64,000 nt of DNA from an uncultured Rubripirellula sp. (GCA_938045805.1 CALIBL010000032.1:32997-96996), one strand, 5' to 3'. Shown: positions 34,564 through 44,548, counted from the stretch's first letter. Notes: generated from the sequence alone by a model not told the origin. Program-made: numbers and translations.

Positions 34564-35976
34564 ATGCCCAAAAACATCTCGCGGCCTAACATCCTTTGGT
34601 ACTGCACCGATCAACAGCGTTTTGACACCATCGGGGCATTGGGAAACCCACATGTCATAACACCCCACATCGATGCCTTGGTCGAATCGGGTGTTGCTTT
34701 TACTCATGCCTACTGCCAAAGCCCGATCTGCACACCGAGTCGATCGAGTTTCATGACAGGAATGTACCCATCACGCGTTCACAACACCCGCAATGGAAAT
34801 GACACATTCCCGACCTATCCTCCTGTCATCACGAAACTCATCGCCGAAGCAGGATACCGCTGTGGACTCATTGGAAAGTTTCACCTTCAGAGTTCCGGTA
34901 GACGCACCGAACCGCGGATTGATGACGGTTTTTCTTACTGGAAGTTTAGCCATGCTCCCCGTGACGATTGGCAGTCTGGTCATGACTACGCCGATTGGGT
35001 TCGATCAAAGGGAGGTGACCTCAACGCACTACGTGATCATGAAGATCGTGTCCCAACAGAGTTGCACCAGACGACCTGGGCGACCGAGAGAGCGATCGAA
35101 TTTCTTGACGCATCGGACAACGATCAGGAACCGTGGCTACTGAACCTCAACATTTACGACCCACACCCGCCCTTCATTCCCCCAAGGTCTTATGCGGATC
35201 TATTTGATCCTGCGACACTTCCCGGACCGCACTTCAAGCCATCTGATCTCGAACAACAAAAAAAACTTTCAGTGCTCGATTTCCAAGATGAAATCCGATC
35301 GCCTGAAGAACATCAAGCCACGCTTGCTCAGGCTCGCTATTACGCGATGATCGCCCAGATTGATGATCAATTCCAACGAATCTTAAATCACTTGGATAAA
35401 ACGGGGCAGCGAGACAACACCGTGATTGTATTCACCAGCGACCACGGTGAAGCTTTAGGTGATCACGGGCTGATGTACAAAGGATGTCGCTTTTACGAAG
35501 GCTTGGTAAGAGTTCCACTCATCTTCAGCTGGCCACAACGTTTCCAGCATTGCATGCAGGCGAACGGACTGGTTGAACTACTGGATATGAGTGCGACGCT
35601 CCTCGAACTGTGCGGCGTCACCCTACCTGAGTACTTTCAGGGACGAAGCTTGCTTCCAGTCCTAACCGGAGAGGCTTCACCCGATCATTTTCGTGAGTAT
35701 GTTCGCAGCGAATACTTTGACGCACTCGACCCACATTTTACTGGTGGTTCAGGAACCTTCGGGACGATGTTTCGGACGCCGTCACACAAACTGTGCATGT
35801 ATCACGATAAGGGACTTGGCGAACTTTATGATTTGTCAGAAGATCCTTGGGAACATTTGGATCTCTGGGATCGCCCAGACAGCCAAAGCATCAAGAATGA
35901 ACTGATTCGTCAAGCCTTCGATGCCCACGTGACTCTGACCACCGACATGGGCTCACCTCGAATCGCACCGATGTAA
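34564..35976 (+). CDS. Cytoplasmic sulfatase
   Basis: 470 residues. The sulfatase signature C56-T-P-S-R60 is followed by SSFMTGMYPSR; the later metal-binding segments TSDHGEALGDHGLMYK and the C-terminal YDLSEDPWEHLDLWDR are family-typical. There is no signal peptide, unlike the other two sulfatases here, so it should act on imported sulfated sugars or small sulfate esters in the cytoplasm. It is the first rightward gene of a cluster with a secreted propeller protein, a second sulfatase and a sialidase-fold protein. It depends on a formylglycine-generating enzyme or anaerobic maturase elsewhere. Confidence 0.92.
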   Translation: MPKNISRPNILWYCTDQQRFDTIGALGNPHVITPHIDALVESGVAFTHAYCQSPICTPSRSSFMTGMYPSRVHNTRNGNDTFPTYPPVITKLIAEAGYRCGLIGKFHLQSSGRRTEPRIDDGFSYWKFSHAPRDDWQSGHDYADWVRSKGGDLNALRDHEDRVPTELHQTTWATERAIEFLDASDNDQEPWLLNLNIYDPHPPFIPPRSYADLFDPATLPGPHFKPSDLEQQKKLSVLDFQDEIRSPEEHQATLAQARYYAMIAQIDDQFQRILNHLDKTGQRDNTVIVFTSDHGEALGDHGLMYKGCRFYEGLVRVPLIFSWPQRFQHCMQANGLVELLDMSATLLELCGVTLPEYFQGRSLLPVLTGEASPDHFREYVRSEYFDALDPHFTGGSGTFGTMFRTPSHKLCMYHDKGLGELYDLSEDPWEHLDLWDRPDSQSIKNELIRQAFDAHVTLTTDMGSPRIAPM

Positions 35977-36055
35977 AAACGAGTCGACAGTGAATCACCG
36001 ATTCTCCCCCCTTCGATCAGTGCGGCCAATCTGAGGTCGGCTAGCAGCTATTTCG

Positions 36056-36083
36056 TTGCGTGCGTTAGAAAATCGCGTACACT
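36056..36083 (+). promoter_or_regulatory. Sigma70-like promoter candidate
   Basis: TTGCGT at 36056-36061 and TACACT at 36078-36083, spaced by 16 bases, upstream of the propeller gene at 36187. Matches the -35/-10 consensus at about 4/6 and 4/6. Predicted by eye only. Confidence 0.35.
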
Positions 36084-36186
36084 ACTGCGCAGTTTGACTC
36101 TCAATCATGAGTCAATTTCCCGCCCCAAATTACGCCATTCGTCTCCAGTGACGAGGCGTCCACGCATTGAACGAGGCACATCAATC

Positions 36187-37287
36187 ATGATCCGTTCCAT
36201 CACCATCCTGTCAGCGGTTTTGACACTTTGCCTCACTCCGATCGATGAGACGTGCGAAGCAGCAGAACTCTATGGACTCCAGAGAGGCGAACTTCAGCTA
36301 AAGTCAGCCGGATCGCTTACCTTTGGCCCGTCGGGCATTCTTTTCATCGGGGATGCGAAGGCAGCGAAAATCTATGCGATCAACACTGAGGATGTAGCGT
36401 TAGCAAAGGCAGAGAGTTACGAAATCGAAGACCTTTCGGCTAAGCTTAGCGGTGCAGTGAACGCGTCGGCAGAGAGTATTGGTGATCTTGCAGTCAATCC
36501 AGTCACCGGTAATGCATTCATCTCCGTCATTGCCAGTGAAAAGGTCGCGATTATCCGCATCTCAAGTGATGGAAAAATTCAACAACTCGATCTCTCCAAT
36601 ATCGCTCACTCCTCCGTAAGCCTACCCAACGCTCCGGAAGACAAAGAAGTCGGCGAGGGACGTCGGCGTGGTAATCCGAGGAACAATTCTATCACCGATC
36701 TTGCATACACCTCCGGCCGCGTCTTGGTGGCGGGATTAGCAGCAGGCGAATCACCTAGCTCGGTACGCGAATTTGATTTCCCATTCAATGAAAATAACGC
36801 TGGGATGAGGGTCGAGATTTACCACGCGGCACACGGGCGCAGCGAAGATTACGCTCCCATCCAAACCTTTGTACCATTCAATCTGGGTGAGGAACCGACG
36901 CTACTCGCCGGCTATGTCTGCACTCCACTCGTCAAGATTCCCCTAAACCAAATCAAGAATCGCGAAAAGATCACGGGAACCACCGTGGCTGAACTGGGTA
37001 ATCGGAATCGTCCCCTCGACATGCTTGTCTACCAACAGCACGGCAAGAATTTCTTGCTGATGTCTAATAGCGCACGAGGAGTGATGAAGATCAGCACCGA
37101 TGATCTCGAGAGCAACACCGGCCTAACTGAAAGGGTTGCAAACGGCGGCGTTGCGGGACAGCCTTACGAGACAATTGAGTCTCTTCAGGGTGTCGTTCAA
37201 CTTGCGAAACTTGGCGATCACCACGCTCTCGTCATCCAGCATTCAGAGGGCGGTCCTTTCGCAATGCGTTCGGTCGAACTTCCGTAG
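36187..37287 (+). CDS. Secreted beta-propeller protein of unknown function
   Basis: About 366 residues. A signal peptide (SITILSAVLTLCLTPIDETC) precedes repeated blades such as GSLTFGPSGILFIGDAKAAKIYA and SIGDLAVNPVTGNAFISV. Nothing marks a catalytic site. The protein lies between two sulfatases, so binding of a polysaccharide or a supporting enzymatic role is plausible; this is inference from position. ATG 36187 fits the signal peptide; the TTG at 36094 does not. Its stop lies 85 bases before the second sulfatase start. Confidence 0.75.
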   Translation: MIRSITILSAVLTLCLTPIDETCEAAELYGLQRGELQLKSAGSLTFGPSGILFIGDAKAAKIYAINTEDVALAKAESYEIEDLSAKLSGAVNASAESIGDLAVNPVTGNAFISVIASEKVAIIRISSDGKIQQLDLSNIAHSSVSLPNAPEDKEVGEGRRRGNPRNNSITDLAYTSGRVLVAGLAAGESPSSVREFDFPFNENNAGMRVEIYHAAHGRSEDYAPIQTFVPFNLGEEPTLLAGYVCTPLVKIPLNQIKNREKITGTTVAELGNRNRPLDMLVYQQHGKNFLLMSNSARGVMKISTDDLESNTGLTERVANGGVAGQPYETIESLQGVVQLAKLGDHHALVIQHSEGGPFAMRSVELP

Positions 37288-37372
37288 CACAATCGCGACG
37301 TGCCGACCGAACCACGTTGACTTCGTCACATGGGCAACCATACGCATCATTTTTCTCCTCACCCATTTTAAC

Positions 37373-39292
37373 ATGATTCGAACCGCCCTCTTACTCTTGA
37401 CGATTCTAAGCATCGGTTTGCTTGACACGTCGCACCTAGATGCGAAACAGCCAAACATTGTCTGGATCGTTTCCGAAGACAACTCCATTCATTATTTGAA
37501 TCATTTCTTTCCCGGTGGAGCCGAAGCTCCAAACATCGAAGCTTTGGCCGCTGCCGGACTAACCTTCGACCACGCCTACTCCAATGCACCGGTTTGCTCG
37601 GTCGCTCGAACAACCCTTGCAACCGGCTGCTTGGGGCCGCGTATCGGCACGCAGTTCCATCGTCGATATCAACTTGCCCCGATGCCCAATGGCTTAAAAA
37701 TGTTTCCCGGCTTACTTCGCGATGCCGGATATTACACGACAAACAACAGCAAGAAAGACTACAACGCCATCGAGGGAGACGGCATCTGGGATCAATCTTC
37801 GGGCAAAGCGACTTGGCGAAACCGACCCAATGCATCCACGCCATTTTTCCACATGCAATCCCATGCTCAATCGCACGAGGGCTCGCTCCACTTTAATCGA
37901 CAGACCTTCGAATCGGTGACCACGCAAACCGATCCTAAATCGGTCCAACTGGCGGACTATCACCCTGACACACCCCTTTTTCGCTATACCCATGCCTACT
38001 ATCTCGATCGCATGAAGCTAATCGATGAGATTGTTGGTGCGACCGTTGCGAAACTTCAGGAAGATGGCCTCCTTGAGGACACCTTTATCTTTTACTTCGG
38101 TGACCACGGTGGAGTTCTTCCCAAGAGCAAAGGCTACCTGACTGACGCGGGAGTACATGTGCCGCTGGTGGTCCGCGTTCCGGAGAATTTTAAGCATCTT
38201 GTTCCCGATGGAGTCGGGGAACGAGTTGGAGGGTTCGTTAGCTTTGTTGACTTTGGCCCCACGGTATTAAACCTAGCGGGAGTTACGGTACCAAAGGAAA
38301 TGGATGGCGTACCGTTTCTCGGCGTCGGCACCTCACTTGATGAAGTGAACAGCAGGAACGAAACCTTCAGTTATGCCGATCGCTTTGACGAGAAGTATGA
38401 TTTTGTTCGCTCTATTCATCAAGGAAAATACCAGTACATCAGAAGCTACCAACCCTATCTTCCAGACGGCTTGAACAACAACTATCGATACAAGAACCTT
38501 GCTTATGAAGAGTGGCGGCAATTATTTACTGAAGGAAAGCTAGACGGCCCGCCGCTCACCTTTTTTCAAGCTAAGCCGATTGAAGGGTTATTTGATTGCG
38601 AAGCAGATCCCCATCAAGTCGTCAATCTTGCGCAGGACCCTCGCTACCAAGAACAACTTCAACAGCTAAGGGAGCGGCTCGACGAAAAACTCAAATCGTT
38701 ACCCGACCTGAGTTTTTATCCAGAGAGCTATCTCGCGGAACACGCAATGGATAACCCTGTACAGTTCGGCAAGCAAAAAGCGAAAGAGATCGCGTCGTTC
38801 ATCGAGTTGGCCAATCTCGCCTTAGGTTTCGAACTAACAGAAGATGCGAGAAAGAAACTGACTTCTGCGATGAGATCTACGAACCCGATGACTCGCTACT
38901 GGGCAATGATGACATGTGCTGCGATGGGAAAAAAAGCGAGTCCGATCGCTAAGGAAGCGTTACCACTGCTCGAGGATCCACAAGAAGTGGTCAGAATTCG
39001 AGCGGCAGAGTTTTTGGGATGCATCGAGCAAGTGAATCCGCAAACCACGCTGATCAATCTGGTAAACACCACCGAGGATCCCATCATCGCGACAGAAGCG
39101 TTGAATGCGGTGGTGCTATTTCGAGATTTCTATGGCGATAAGTTCCCCGTGACTCGAGACGACTTCAAACCGATTGCGACAGGAGCCGATGTGGACGACC
39201 GTCTCAACTATATCAACGGTGTCCCTTATCCTCCCAAGAAACAACCGAACTCGCCTAAACCAAAAAATAAAGCGGCTAGGAACCAATCATAG
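37373..39292 (+). CDS. Exported sulfatase with HEAT-like tail
   Basis: 639 residues. A signal peptide (IRTALLLLTILSIGLLD) precedes a sulfatase domain whose formylglycine motif is C75-S-V-A-R79, with Val where the classical motif has Pro or Ala. FYFGDHGGVLPKSKGYLTD carries metal ligands. After about residue 490, helical repeats resembling HEAT units (NPMTRYWAMMTCAAMGKKA, EVVRIRAAEFLGCIEQVNP) extend to a Lys/Pro/Asn tail. The Cys is kept, so activity is possible, with maturation specificity in question. The tail may hold the enzyme on a substrate or complex. A longer upstream frame overlaps the propeller gene. Confidence 0.85.
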   Translation: MIRTALLLLTILSIGLLDTSHLDAKQPNIVWIVSEDNSIHYLNHFFPGGAEAPNIEALAAAGLTFDHAYSNAPVCSVARTTLATGCLGPRIGTQFHRRYQLAPMPNGLKMFPGLLRDAGYYTTNNSKKDYNAIEGDGIWDQSSGKATWRNRPNASTPFFHMQSHAQSHEGSLHFNRQTFESVTTQTDPKSVQLADYHPDTPLFRYTHAYYLDRMKLIDEIVGATVAKLQEDGLLEDTFIFYFGDHGGVLPKSKGYLTDAGVHVPLVVRVPENFKHLVPDGVGERVGGFVSFVDFGPTVLNLAGVTVPKEMDGVPFLGVGTSLDEVNSRNETFSYADRFDEKYDFVRSIHQGKYQYIRSYQPYLPDGLNNNYRYKNLAYEEWRQLFTEGKLDGPPLTFFQAKPIEGLFDCEADPHQVVNLAQDPRYQEQLQQLRERLDEKLKSLPDLSFYPESYLAEHAMDNPVQFGKQKAKEIASFIELANLALGFELTEDARKKLTSAMRSTNPMTRYWAMMTCAAMGKKASPIAKEALPLLEDPQEVVRIRAAEFLGCIEQVNPQTTLINLVNTTEDPIIATEALNAVVLFRDFYGDKFPVTRDDFKPIATGADVDDRLNYINGVPYPPKKQPNSPKPKNKAARNQS

Positions 39293-39400
39293 CGTGACTC
39301 GGGAATTACCGTCGCAGATCACGCCTATTCCCCTAGCGGCTTGTCCACCAATCGCTGGCTTCTTGAACCGACACTCTGAACAACGAATCAACCGACCCGA

Positions 39401-40537
39401 ATGAACGCTGCCGACCTGAGTCAAACACAAATCAAACAACTCGCCGACATCGGTCAAGTCTTAGTTGATCAACGCAGTGCAAAAGTAATCGTCCCACCAA
39501 AGGCAAACTCCACTGGATTCTGGTTTGGTGGTGGGAATATGGTCCAAGACGCACAGGGTGTTCTCTGGTTAATTGGACGTTATCGAAATCACGGAGATTC
39601 ACGTACTGGCCTGCACATGGGCGAACGAGGCCTCGAGTTGGCAATTTTCCGATCCGATGACCATGGGGGCTCCTTCCAAAAAGTGCTGTCTTTACCCAAG
39701 GCAAAACTGAATGTTGGTGAGCGAGAAGTTCTATCAATCGAGGGCGCCGCGATACGATTTGATCAATCACAGGTAGAAGTTTTCGTTTCCACCGAAAAAT
39801 CGGGTATCGACTACCCCGGAGAGCTTGAAGGTTTCTTGAAGCCGGGGACCGGAGTCTGGACGATTGATTACCTTCGAGCGGACTCAGTGGAAAAGCTTGC
39901 AGATGTCACCCCCAAGACAATCCTCAGCACCACCGACCCCGAGTTTATCCACATCAAAGATCCATTTCTCGCCGAACATCAGGGAGTGGCTCAGCTAATG
40001 TTTTGTAGCCACCCATATTGCTGGACCAGCTCCAATACCGGCCGCATACCGCTAAACAGTTGTTTATCAGCGAGCAATGGTAACGGATCAAATAAGGAAA
40101 CGGATTTCGATTTTTTCCCTCGAGGCTTCACCTGGGACGTAGCAATGACCCGCGGGACCGCCGTACTGGAGCTACCGCGGGCGGGAACACTCAACGAACA
40201 ATCGGTCAGTCTGTTTTTCTATGATGGTGGGGAATGCGTTCGGAACCTCGAAGAACATTCCGCGGCTATCAAGCGGCCTCGAGGCTATTCGTGCGAAGAA
40301 CTCGGTGGGTTAGCTTATTGCCTTGATGGGAACTTGGATCGTCCCAAGCGAATCTCGAAACACTCACCCGCTTTTATCAGTCCTTGGGGTACGGGATGCA
40401 GTCGTTACGTCGATGTCCTCGATGCCGGTGAGCACTACTACGTCACGTGGCAACAATCGCAGCAGGATCTATCTCAACCGCTGGTTCTTCATAAGGTGGA
40501 GAAAAAAGCGGTGATCAATATCCTTGAACAATCATGA
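39401..40537 (+). CDS. Sialidase-superfamily (BNR-type) protein
   Basis: 378 residues, with no signal peptide. A single clear Asp-box-like unit, FRSDDHGGSFQK at about 85-96, and the fold typical of sialidase-superfamily proteins support the call. Activity may be glycosidase-like, but no catalytic Arg triad can be assigned safely. Being cytoplasmic and next to sulfatases, it may act on imported oligosaccharides. It converges with the TctC-TctB gene: its stop lies nine bases from that gene's stop. Confidence 0.62.
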   Translation: MNAADLSQTQIKQLADIGQVLVDQRSAKVIVPPKANSTGFWFGGGNMVQDAQGVLWLIGRYRNHGDSRTGLHMGERGLELAIFRSDDHGGSFQKVLSLPKAKLNVGEREVLSIEGAAIRFDQSQVEVFVSTEKSGIDYPGELEGFLKPGTGVWTIDYLRADSVEKLADVTPKTILSTTDPEFIHIKDPFLAEHQGVAQLMFCSHPYCWTSSNTGRIPLNSCLSASNGNGSNKETDFDFFPRGFTWDVAMTRGTAVLELPRAGTLNEQSVSLFFYDGGECVRNLEEHSAAIKRPRGYSCEELGGLAYCLDGNLDRPKRISKHSPAFISPWGTGCSRYVDVLDAGEHYYVTWQQSQQDLSQPLVLHKVEKKAVINILEQS

Positions 40538-40546
40538 TGGTTCCCA

Positions 40547-41974
40547 CTACGGCAGAGCAACCATCAGAATTTCGGTGAACAAGTATTGCGTTCCGAGTCC
40601 TGTTAAGAGCGACAGTTCAAGCAGTGCTAGCTTGCTCACTCTTACAAACCTAGACATCAACAGTCCTGTAGATAAAACCATCGAACCAATCACCACAGCC
40701 AAAGCAAACCAACCGCTCTGAAATGCAAGGACATGGGCAACCACGACCGCAAAACAGCTAACTGCTAAAAGGCGATGCGTGACCACCTCACCGACTTCTT
40801 GGCTCGCAGCCACCTCTTGTGAAGTTAAATCATGAGCTCTGAACCTCGCTGATAAACTCTGGAGACTCAGTATCCCAAACAGCAGGACGGTCAGTGCTGC
40901 GAGATACAGGTCAAATCTTGGCAGCTCCAATGTTCTGCTCTCCGCTACCTGTTCAAATCCACGCATTGTTTCGAACAACTTTTCCTGCAATTCATCCCCC
41001 ACTGCGAAGGTTGGGTCGAGCCTTAATCTTGATAACTCTTCCTTCACGGAAGGTTGATCCATCGCATCCCGCAAAGCGTCAGCAAGCCGAGTGATGACTT
41101 CCGACGAGGTTCCCTTTGGCGCCCACCAGTAGTTGGCATTTCGAAGTACCACGGGAATCCCCATTTCAACCGAAGCGGGTACGCTGGGAATCGACTCGTG
41201 GCGTTCCTTACTCAGAACAGCAATCGCCCGTACATCGCGATCGGGTGGTGTGCCCTCGGGAGCCACAAAGTCGAGATACTCAGAAAGGGAGAAAATGCCG
41301 GCATCAAGATGTCCGCCTAGTATCTTGGTGTAACGATCAGCACCGCCTCCCGACGAGACGATCGTGAACTTCGCTCCATCGCGAGCTTTCTCGAGTTGCA
41401 AGGCGGCGTAATAGGCGGGTGCTCCCTTATTCGCTGCAAACTTGATCGCTTCAGGCTGTTCTGACGCGGCAGACAAAAGCTGGTCCAGATCCAATATCTC
41501 GGAATCAGCACGAACAAGAATGACCATTGACATCTCGCCAGTCAAAGCGATCGGCTCAAATGCCTCCGGACCATAATCAACCGTCTCAGCAAGTTTTGCC
41601 GTGATGATCGCGTTATGGTGGCAGAGAATTTTGTAGCCATCTGGCTCGGCATTTTTCACCTCGCGGCTACCGATCGTTCCGATTCCACCGGGTTGATTAA
41701 TGATCACCAATGGCTGATCAAACTCACCTGCATCGATCAAACCTTGCTGAATGATCCTCACGAAAGTGTCACTACCACCCCCAGCAGCGTACGGCACAAC
41801 AATCTGAATCGGCCGATCCGGGTAAACCGATTCACCAGAACGCTCATCCCACTGACTCCCCAACCACCACAACAATAAACAGCTCGTGATCAGCCATGAA
41901 ATGAGACGAAGAATAACGCGAAAAGGTTTCGCCGATTGAACGGGCGCAGCAATCGCTTCGGGCGTCTTCATCAT
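40547..41974 (-). CDS. TctC-TctB fusion protein of a tripartite tricarboxylate transporter
   Basis: 475 residues. After an N-terminal membrane or signal segment (22-42), residues 50-345 form a TctC-type solute-binding protein: YPDRPIQIVVPYAAGGGSDT, the GGxG/INQPGG loop, IKFAANKG. The rest (about 355-475) has four hydrophobic segments, resembling the small membrane subunit TctB, which is normally a separate gene. So binding protein and TctB are one chain. Together with TctA it would import a carboxylate using an ion gradient. Its ATG overlaps the TctA stop by four bases (ATGA), showing translational coupling. Confidence 0.85.
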   Translation of the reverse strand: MMKTPEAIAAPVQSAKPFRVILRLISWLITSCLLLWWLGSQWDERSGESVYPDRPIQIVVPYAAGGGSDTFVRIIQQGLIDAGEFDQPLVIINQPGGIGTIGSREVKNAEPDGYKILCHHNAIITAKLAETVDYGPEAFEPIALTGEMSMVILVRADSEILDLDQLLSAASEQPEAIKFAANKGAPAYYAALQLEKARDGAKFTIVSSGGGADRYTKILGGHLDAGIFSLSEYLDFVAPEGTPPDRDVRAIAVLSKERHESIPSVPASVEMGIPVVLRNANYWWAPKGTSSEVITRLADALRDAMDQPSVKEELSRLRLDPTFAVGDELQEKLFETMRGFEQVAESRTLELPRFDLYLAALTVLLFGILSLQSLSARFRAHDLTSQEVAASQEVGEVVTHRLLAVSCFAVVVAHVLAFQSGWFALAVVIGSMVLSTGLLMSRFVRVSKLALLELSLLTGLGTQYLFTEILMVALP

Positions 41975-43500
41975 GATCTCACCTCACCATCAAAATCACC
42001 TGTGATGCTCTCAGGACGCTCAAACCAGCCTTTCTTCAACCGAGAGCCAAAAATGGAAAAAAGCAGCAAAGCTACCGACAGAGAGAGAAATAGCAAAGAC
42101 AGTGGGCGAGTGACCAGCGGTAGAAAGCTTCCACCGGAAGCCTGTAACCCGAGGCTAAGGTTTTTCTCGGCGATGGGCCCAAGAACAAATCCGATAATGA
42201 ATGGAGCCAGTGGTATTCGGAACCTTTCAAGGCCGATTCCTAAAACAGCGAACCCGAGCATCACCCAAACGTCAAAGAAACGGTTGGCAAGTGCGTAAGA
42301 GCCGATCACGCAAAATGCAAGAATCACCGGCAAGAGATACGGCTTTGGTATCGAGGCGATCTTGGCCAGCCATCTCATTGATCCAATCATCATGATTGCC
42401 ATCACGAAGTTTGCGAGAAGCATTGCGCCCATGATCGTGTAAACCATATCAGGACTCTCAGAGAAAAGACGCGGCCCAGGCTGCAAGCCATGGATCACCA
42501 GAGCGCCCAGTAAGACCGCCTCCACGACGCTGCCAGGCAATCCCATCGCGATCAACGGGATGAGTGATCCACCGATGGTGGCATTATTAGCTGCCTCCGA
42601 TGCAACGATCCCCTCCTCGCAACCATGACCAAAACGCTCGGGTTGTCGGGAAACTCCTTTTGCAACTGTGTAAGCGGTCACCGAACCAATGTTGGCCCCG
42701 ATCCCTGGTAGCATCCCGATCCAAGTGCCGATGATCGATGATCGCAGCAAATTCACCCCGTGGTTGAGCCATTGCCGAGGACCGAGCCACAAACTGCGAC
42801 TGCCGATCGATACCGGTTCTCCTTGATCTTCAATCTTCAAAATATCGGTTAAGACTTGGTTCACGGCAAAAAGACCAATGAGAACGGGCAAAAGCTGGAA
42901 ACCGTCATTCATTTCGGTAATGCCGAACGTCCATCGAGTTCGTCCCGTCGCCGCATTGATCCCCGGCATTGCGAAAAATACACCGAGGAAACCCGAGAAC
43001 AGTGCGCGCGTCAGCGATGCCCCACCCACACTCGCAATTAGAACTAAAGCCATCATCACGAGCGAAAAGTATTCGAAGAATCCAAAGTGTGAACTCAGTA
43101 CGGCAATCGGGCCAGTCAGTAAAACAAGAAAGCACCATGACACACCGCCGCCAACGGTTGACGCCATCACGCCAAGCCCCAAAGCCTTTTCAGGCTGGCC
43201 TGATCGAGCCATCGGATAACCATCAAGAGTCGTGATGATCGAAGCGGGCGTTCCTGGCATTCTCAGCAGGGTCGCGGTAATCATCCCTCCACTCACAGCA
43301 CCGACGTAGATGCTGATCAGCAAAGTCATCGACAAGAGTGGATCCGCGCCGTAGGTCAGTGGAAGCACCAACGCAATCAACATCGTTCCGGTCAATCCGG
43401 GAACTGCCCCGACCGTAATCCCGAGAAACGTCCCCACCAAGATGACACCGAGTCCATATAGACTGAACAAGGCGTCAATCGCTTCTGCTAAACCATCCAT
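41971..43500 (-). CDS. TctA-type membrane subunit of a tripartite tricarboxylate transporter
   Basis: 509 residues with about 12 membrane helices. TctA motifs: GTFLGITVGAVPGLTGTMLIALVLPLTYG, LLRMPGTPASIITTLDGYPMA, and LPGSVVEAVLLGALVIHGL. It is the large permease subunit for a tricarboxylate or related organic acid. The frame runs to 43557 with a GTG that overlaps the aldo/keto reductase stop; ATG 43500 has a GGAG upstream and better matches the family's start. Operon order: aldo/keto reductase, tctA, tctC-tctB. Confidence 0.9.
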   Translation of the reverse strand: MDGLAEAIDALFSLYGLGVILVGTFLGITVGAVPGLTGTMLIALVLPLTYGADPLLSMTLLISIYVGAVSGGMITATLLRMPGTPASIITTLDGYPMARSGQPEKALGLGVMASTVGGGVSWCFLVLLTGPIAVLSSHFGFFEYFSLVMMALVLIASVGGASLTRALFSGFLGVFFAMPGINAATGRTRWTFGITEMNDGFQLLPVLIGLFAVNQVLTDILKIEDQGEPVSIGSRSLWLGPRQWLNHGVNLLRSSIIGTWIGMLPGIGANIGSVTAYTVAKGVSRQPERFGHGCEEGIVASEAANNATIGGSLIPLIAMGLPGSVVEAVLLGALVIHGLQPGPRLFSESPDMVYTIMGAMLLANFVMAIMMIGSMRWLAKIASIPKPYLLPVILAFCVIGSYALANRFFDVWVMLGFAVLGIGLERFRIPLAPFIIGFVLGPIAEKNLSLGLQASGGSFLPLVTRPLSLLFLSLSVALLLFSIFGSRLKKGWFERPESITGDFDGEVRS

Positions 43501-43543
43501 CGTGGGGCTGACTCCGGCATGTGATGAGCTGCCAAACTCGACA

Positions 43544-44548
43544 TTAAACTCTTGCACGCTGCACGCCGTCGACAGACGTGAGCAAAGCCTTTCGCATGTG
43601 GATTAATCGATCGACCTCATTGAGGGTCCCTTCATCTAAATCTCTCTGAGCGGCGAGCACCGTCTGCTCAATCTGGGAGGGACTGCGAGACCCTACGATG
43701 GCGCTCGTCACTTCGCTGCGTCTCAATACCCAAGCAATGGCGAGCTCCGCCATGGTCCACCCTAGTTGCTCAGCGATCTGCTCCACGCTTCGAACAAAAC
43801 GCAAATTGATCTCCAGTTGTGGAGGCTGGAATCTGGGGTCGCGACGACGATGATCGCTCTCCTCCAGATTGGTTGCACGCTCCGCGTTGAACGCGCCAGT
43901 GAGCAACCCTTTACCCATTGGGCTATAGCAAACCACCCCGATCCCCTGCTCACCACAGTAGGGCAAGACCGATGCTTCCGCCTCATCGGCGATCATGCTG
44001 TAGGGAGGCTGAGACGATTGAATCGCTCCGATTTGACTTAGTCGCTGCATTTGAGCAGCAGAATGATTTGATACTCCGACATAACGAACCTTACCCTGCT
44101 TTTGCAAATCGAGCAGGGTCGCCCACCCTTCTTCGATCTGTTCATCGGGCTCGGGCCAGTGCATCTGATACAGATCAATGCAATCCACACCAAGTCGCTG
44201 AAGGCTCGCCTCACATTCAGCAATCACGCTTTCACGCTTCAAAGATTTCCCGATGCTCCCATCACCATTATCAATACGTCCACACTTCGTAGCAATCAAT
44301 GGCCTTTGAGAACCGGAGATCGCGGCGAGTGCCTTACCGACCAGCAACTCACTTTGACCAAATCCGTACACGGCCGCAGTGTCGATCCAATTGACTCCCA
44401 AATCCACCGCACGAACGATCGTATTAATGGCATCCTGTTCGTCTTGAGCTCCCCAACCAAAGGGCCAATCCCCGCCGCCAATGGCCCACGTGCCAAGTCC
44501 GATCACGCTGATTTCGGGACCATCTGTACCTAATGTTCGCTGACGCAC
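43544..44548 (-). CDS. Aldo/keto reductase
   Basis: 334 residues of the (beta/alpha)8 AKR family. The catalytic tetrad is Asp56, Tyr61 (WIDTAAVYG), Lys88 (ATKCG) and His130 (YQMHWPEP). The C-terminal AIVGSRSPSQI motif binds NADP(H). It reduces carbonyls or oxidises sugars; in this cluster it would act on an imported sugar or acid. GTG at 44548 is the only available start. Its stop overlaps or nearly meets the TctA start, which supports cotranscription. Confidence 0.88.
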   Translation of the reverse strand: MRQRTLGTDGPEISVIGLGTWAIGGGDWPFGWGAQDEQDAINTIVRAVDLGVNWIDTAAVYGFGQSELLVGKALAAISGSQRPLIATKCGRIDNGDGSIGKSLKRESVIAECEASLQRLGVDCIDLYQMHWPEPDEQIEEGWATLLDLQKQGKVRYVGVSNHSAAQMQRLSQIGAIQSSQPPYSMIADEAEASVLPYCGEQGIGVVCYSPMGKGLLTGAFNAERATNLEESDHRRRDPRFQPPQLEINLRFVRSVEQIAEQLGWTMAELAIAWVLRRSEVTSAIVGSRSPSQIEQTVLAAQRDLDEGTLNEVDRLIHMRKALLTSVDGVQRARV

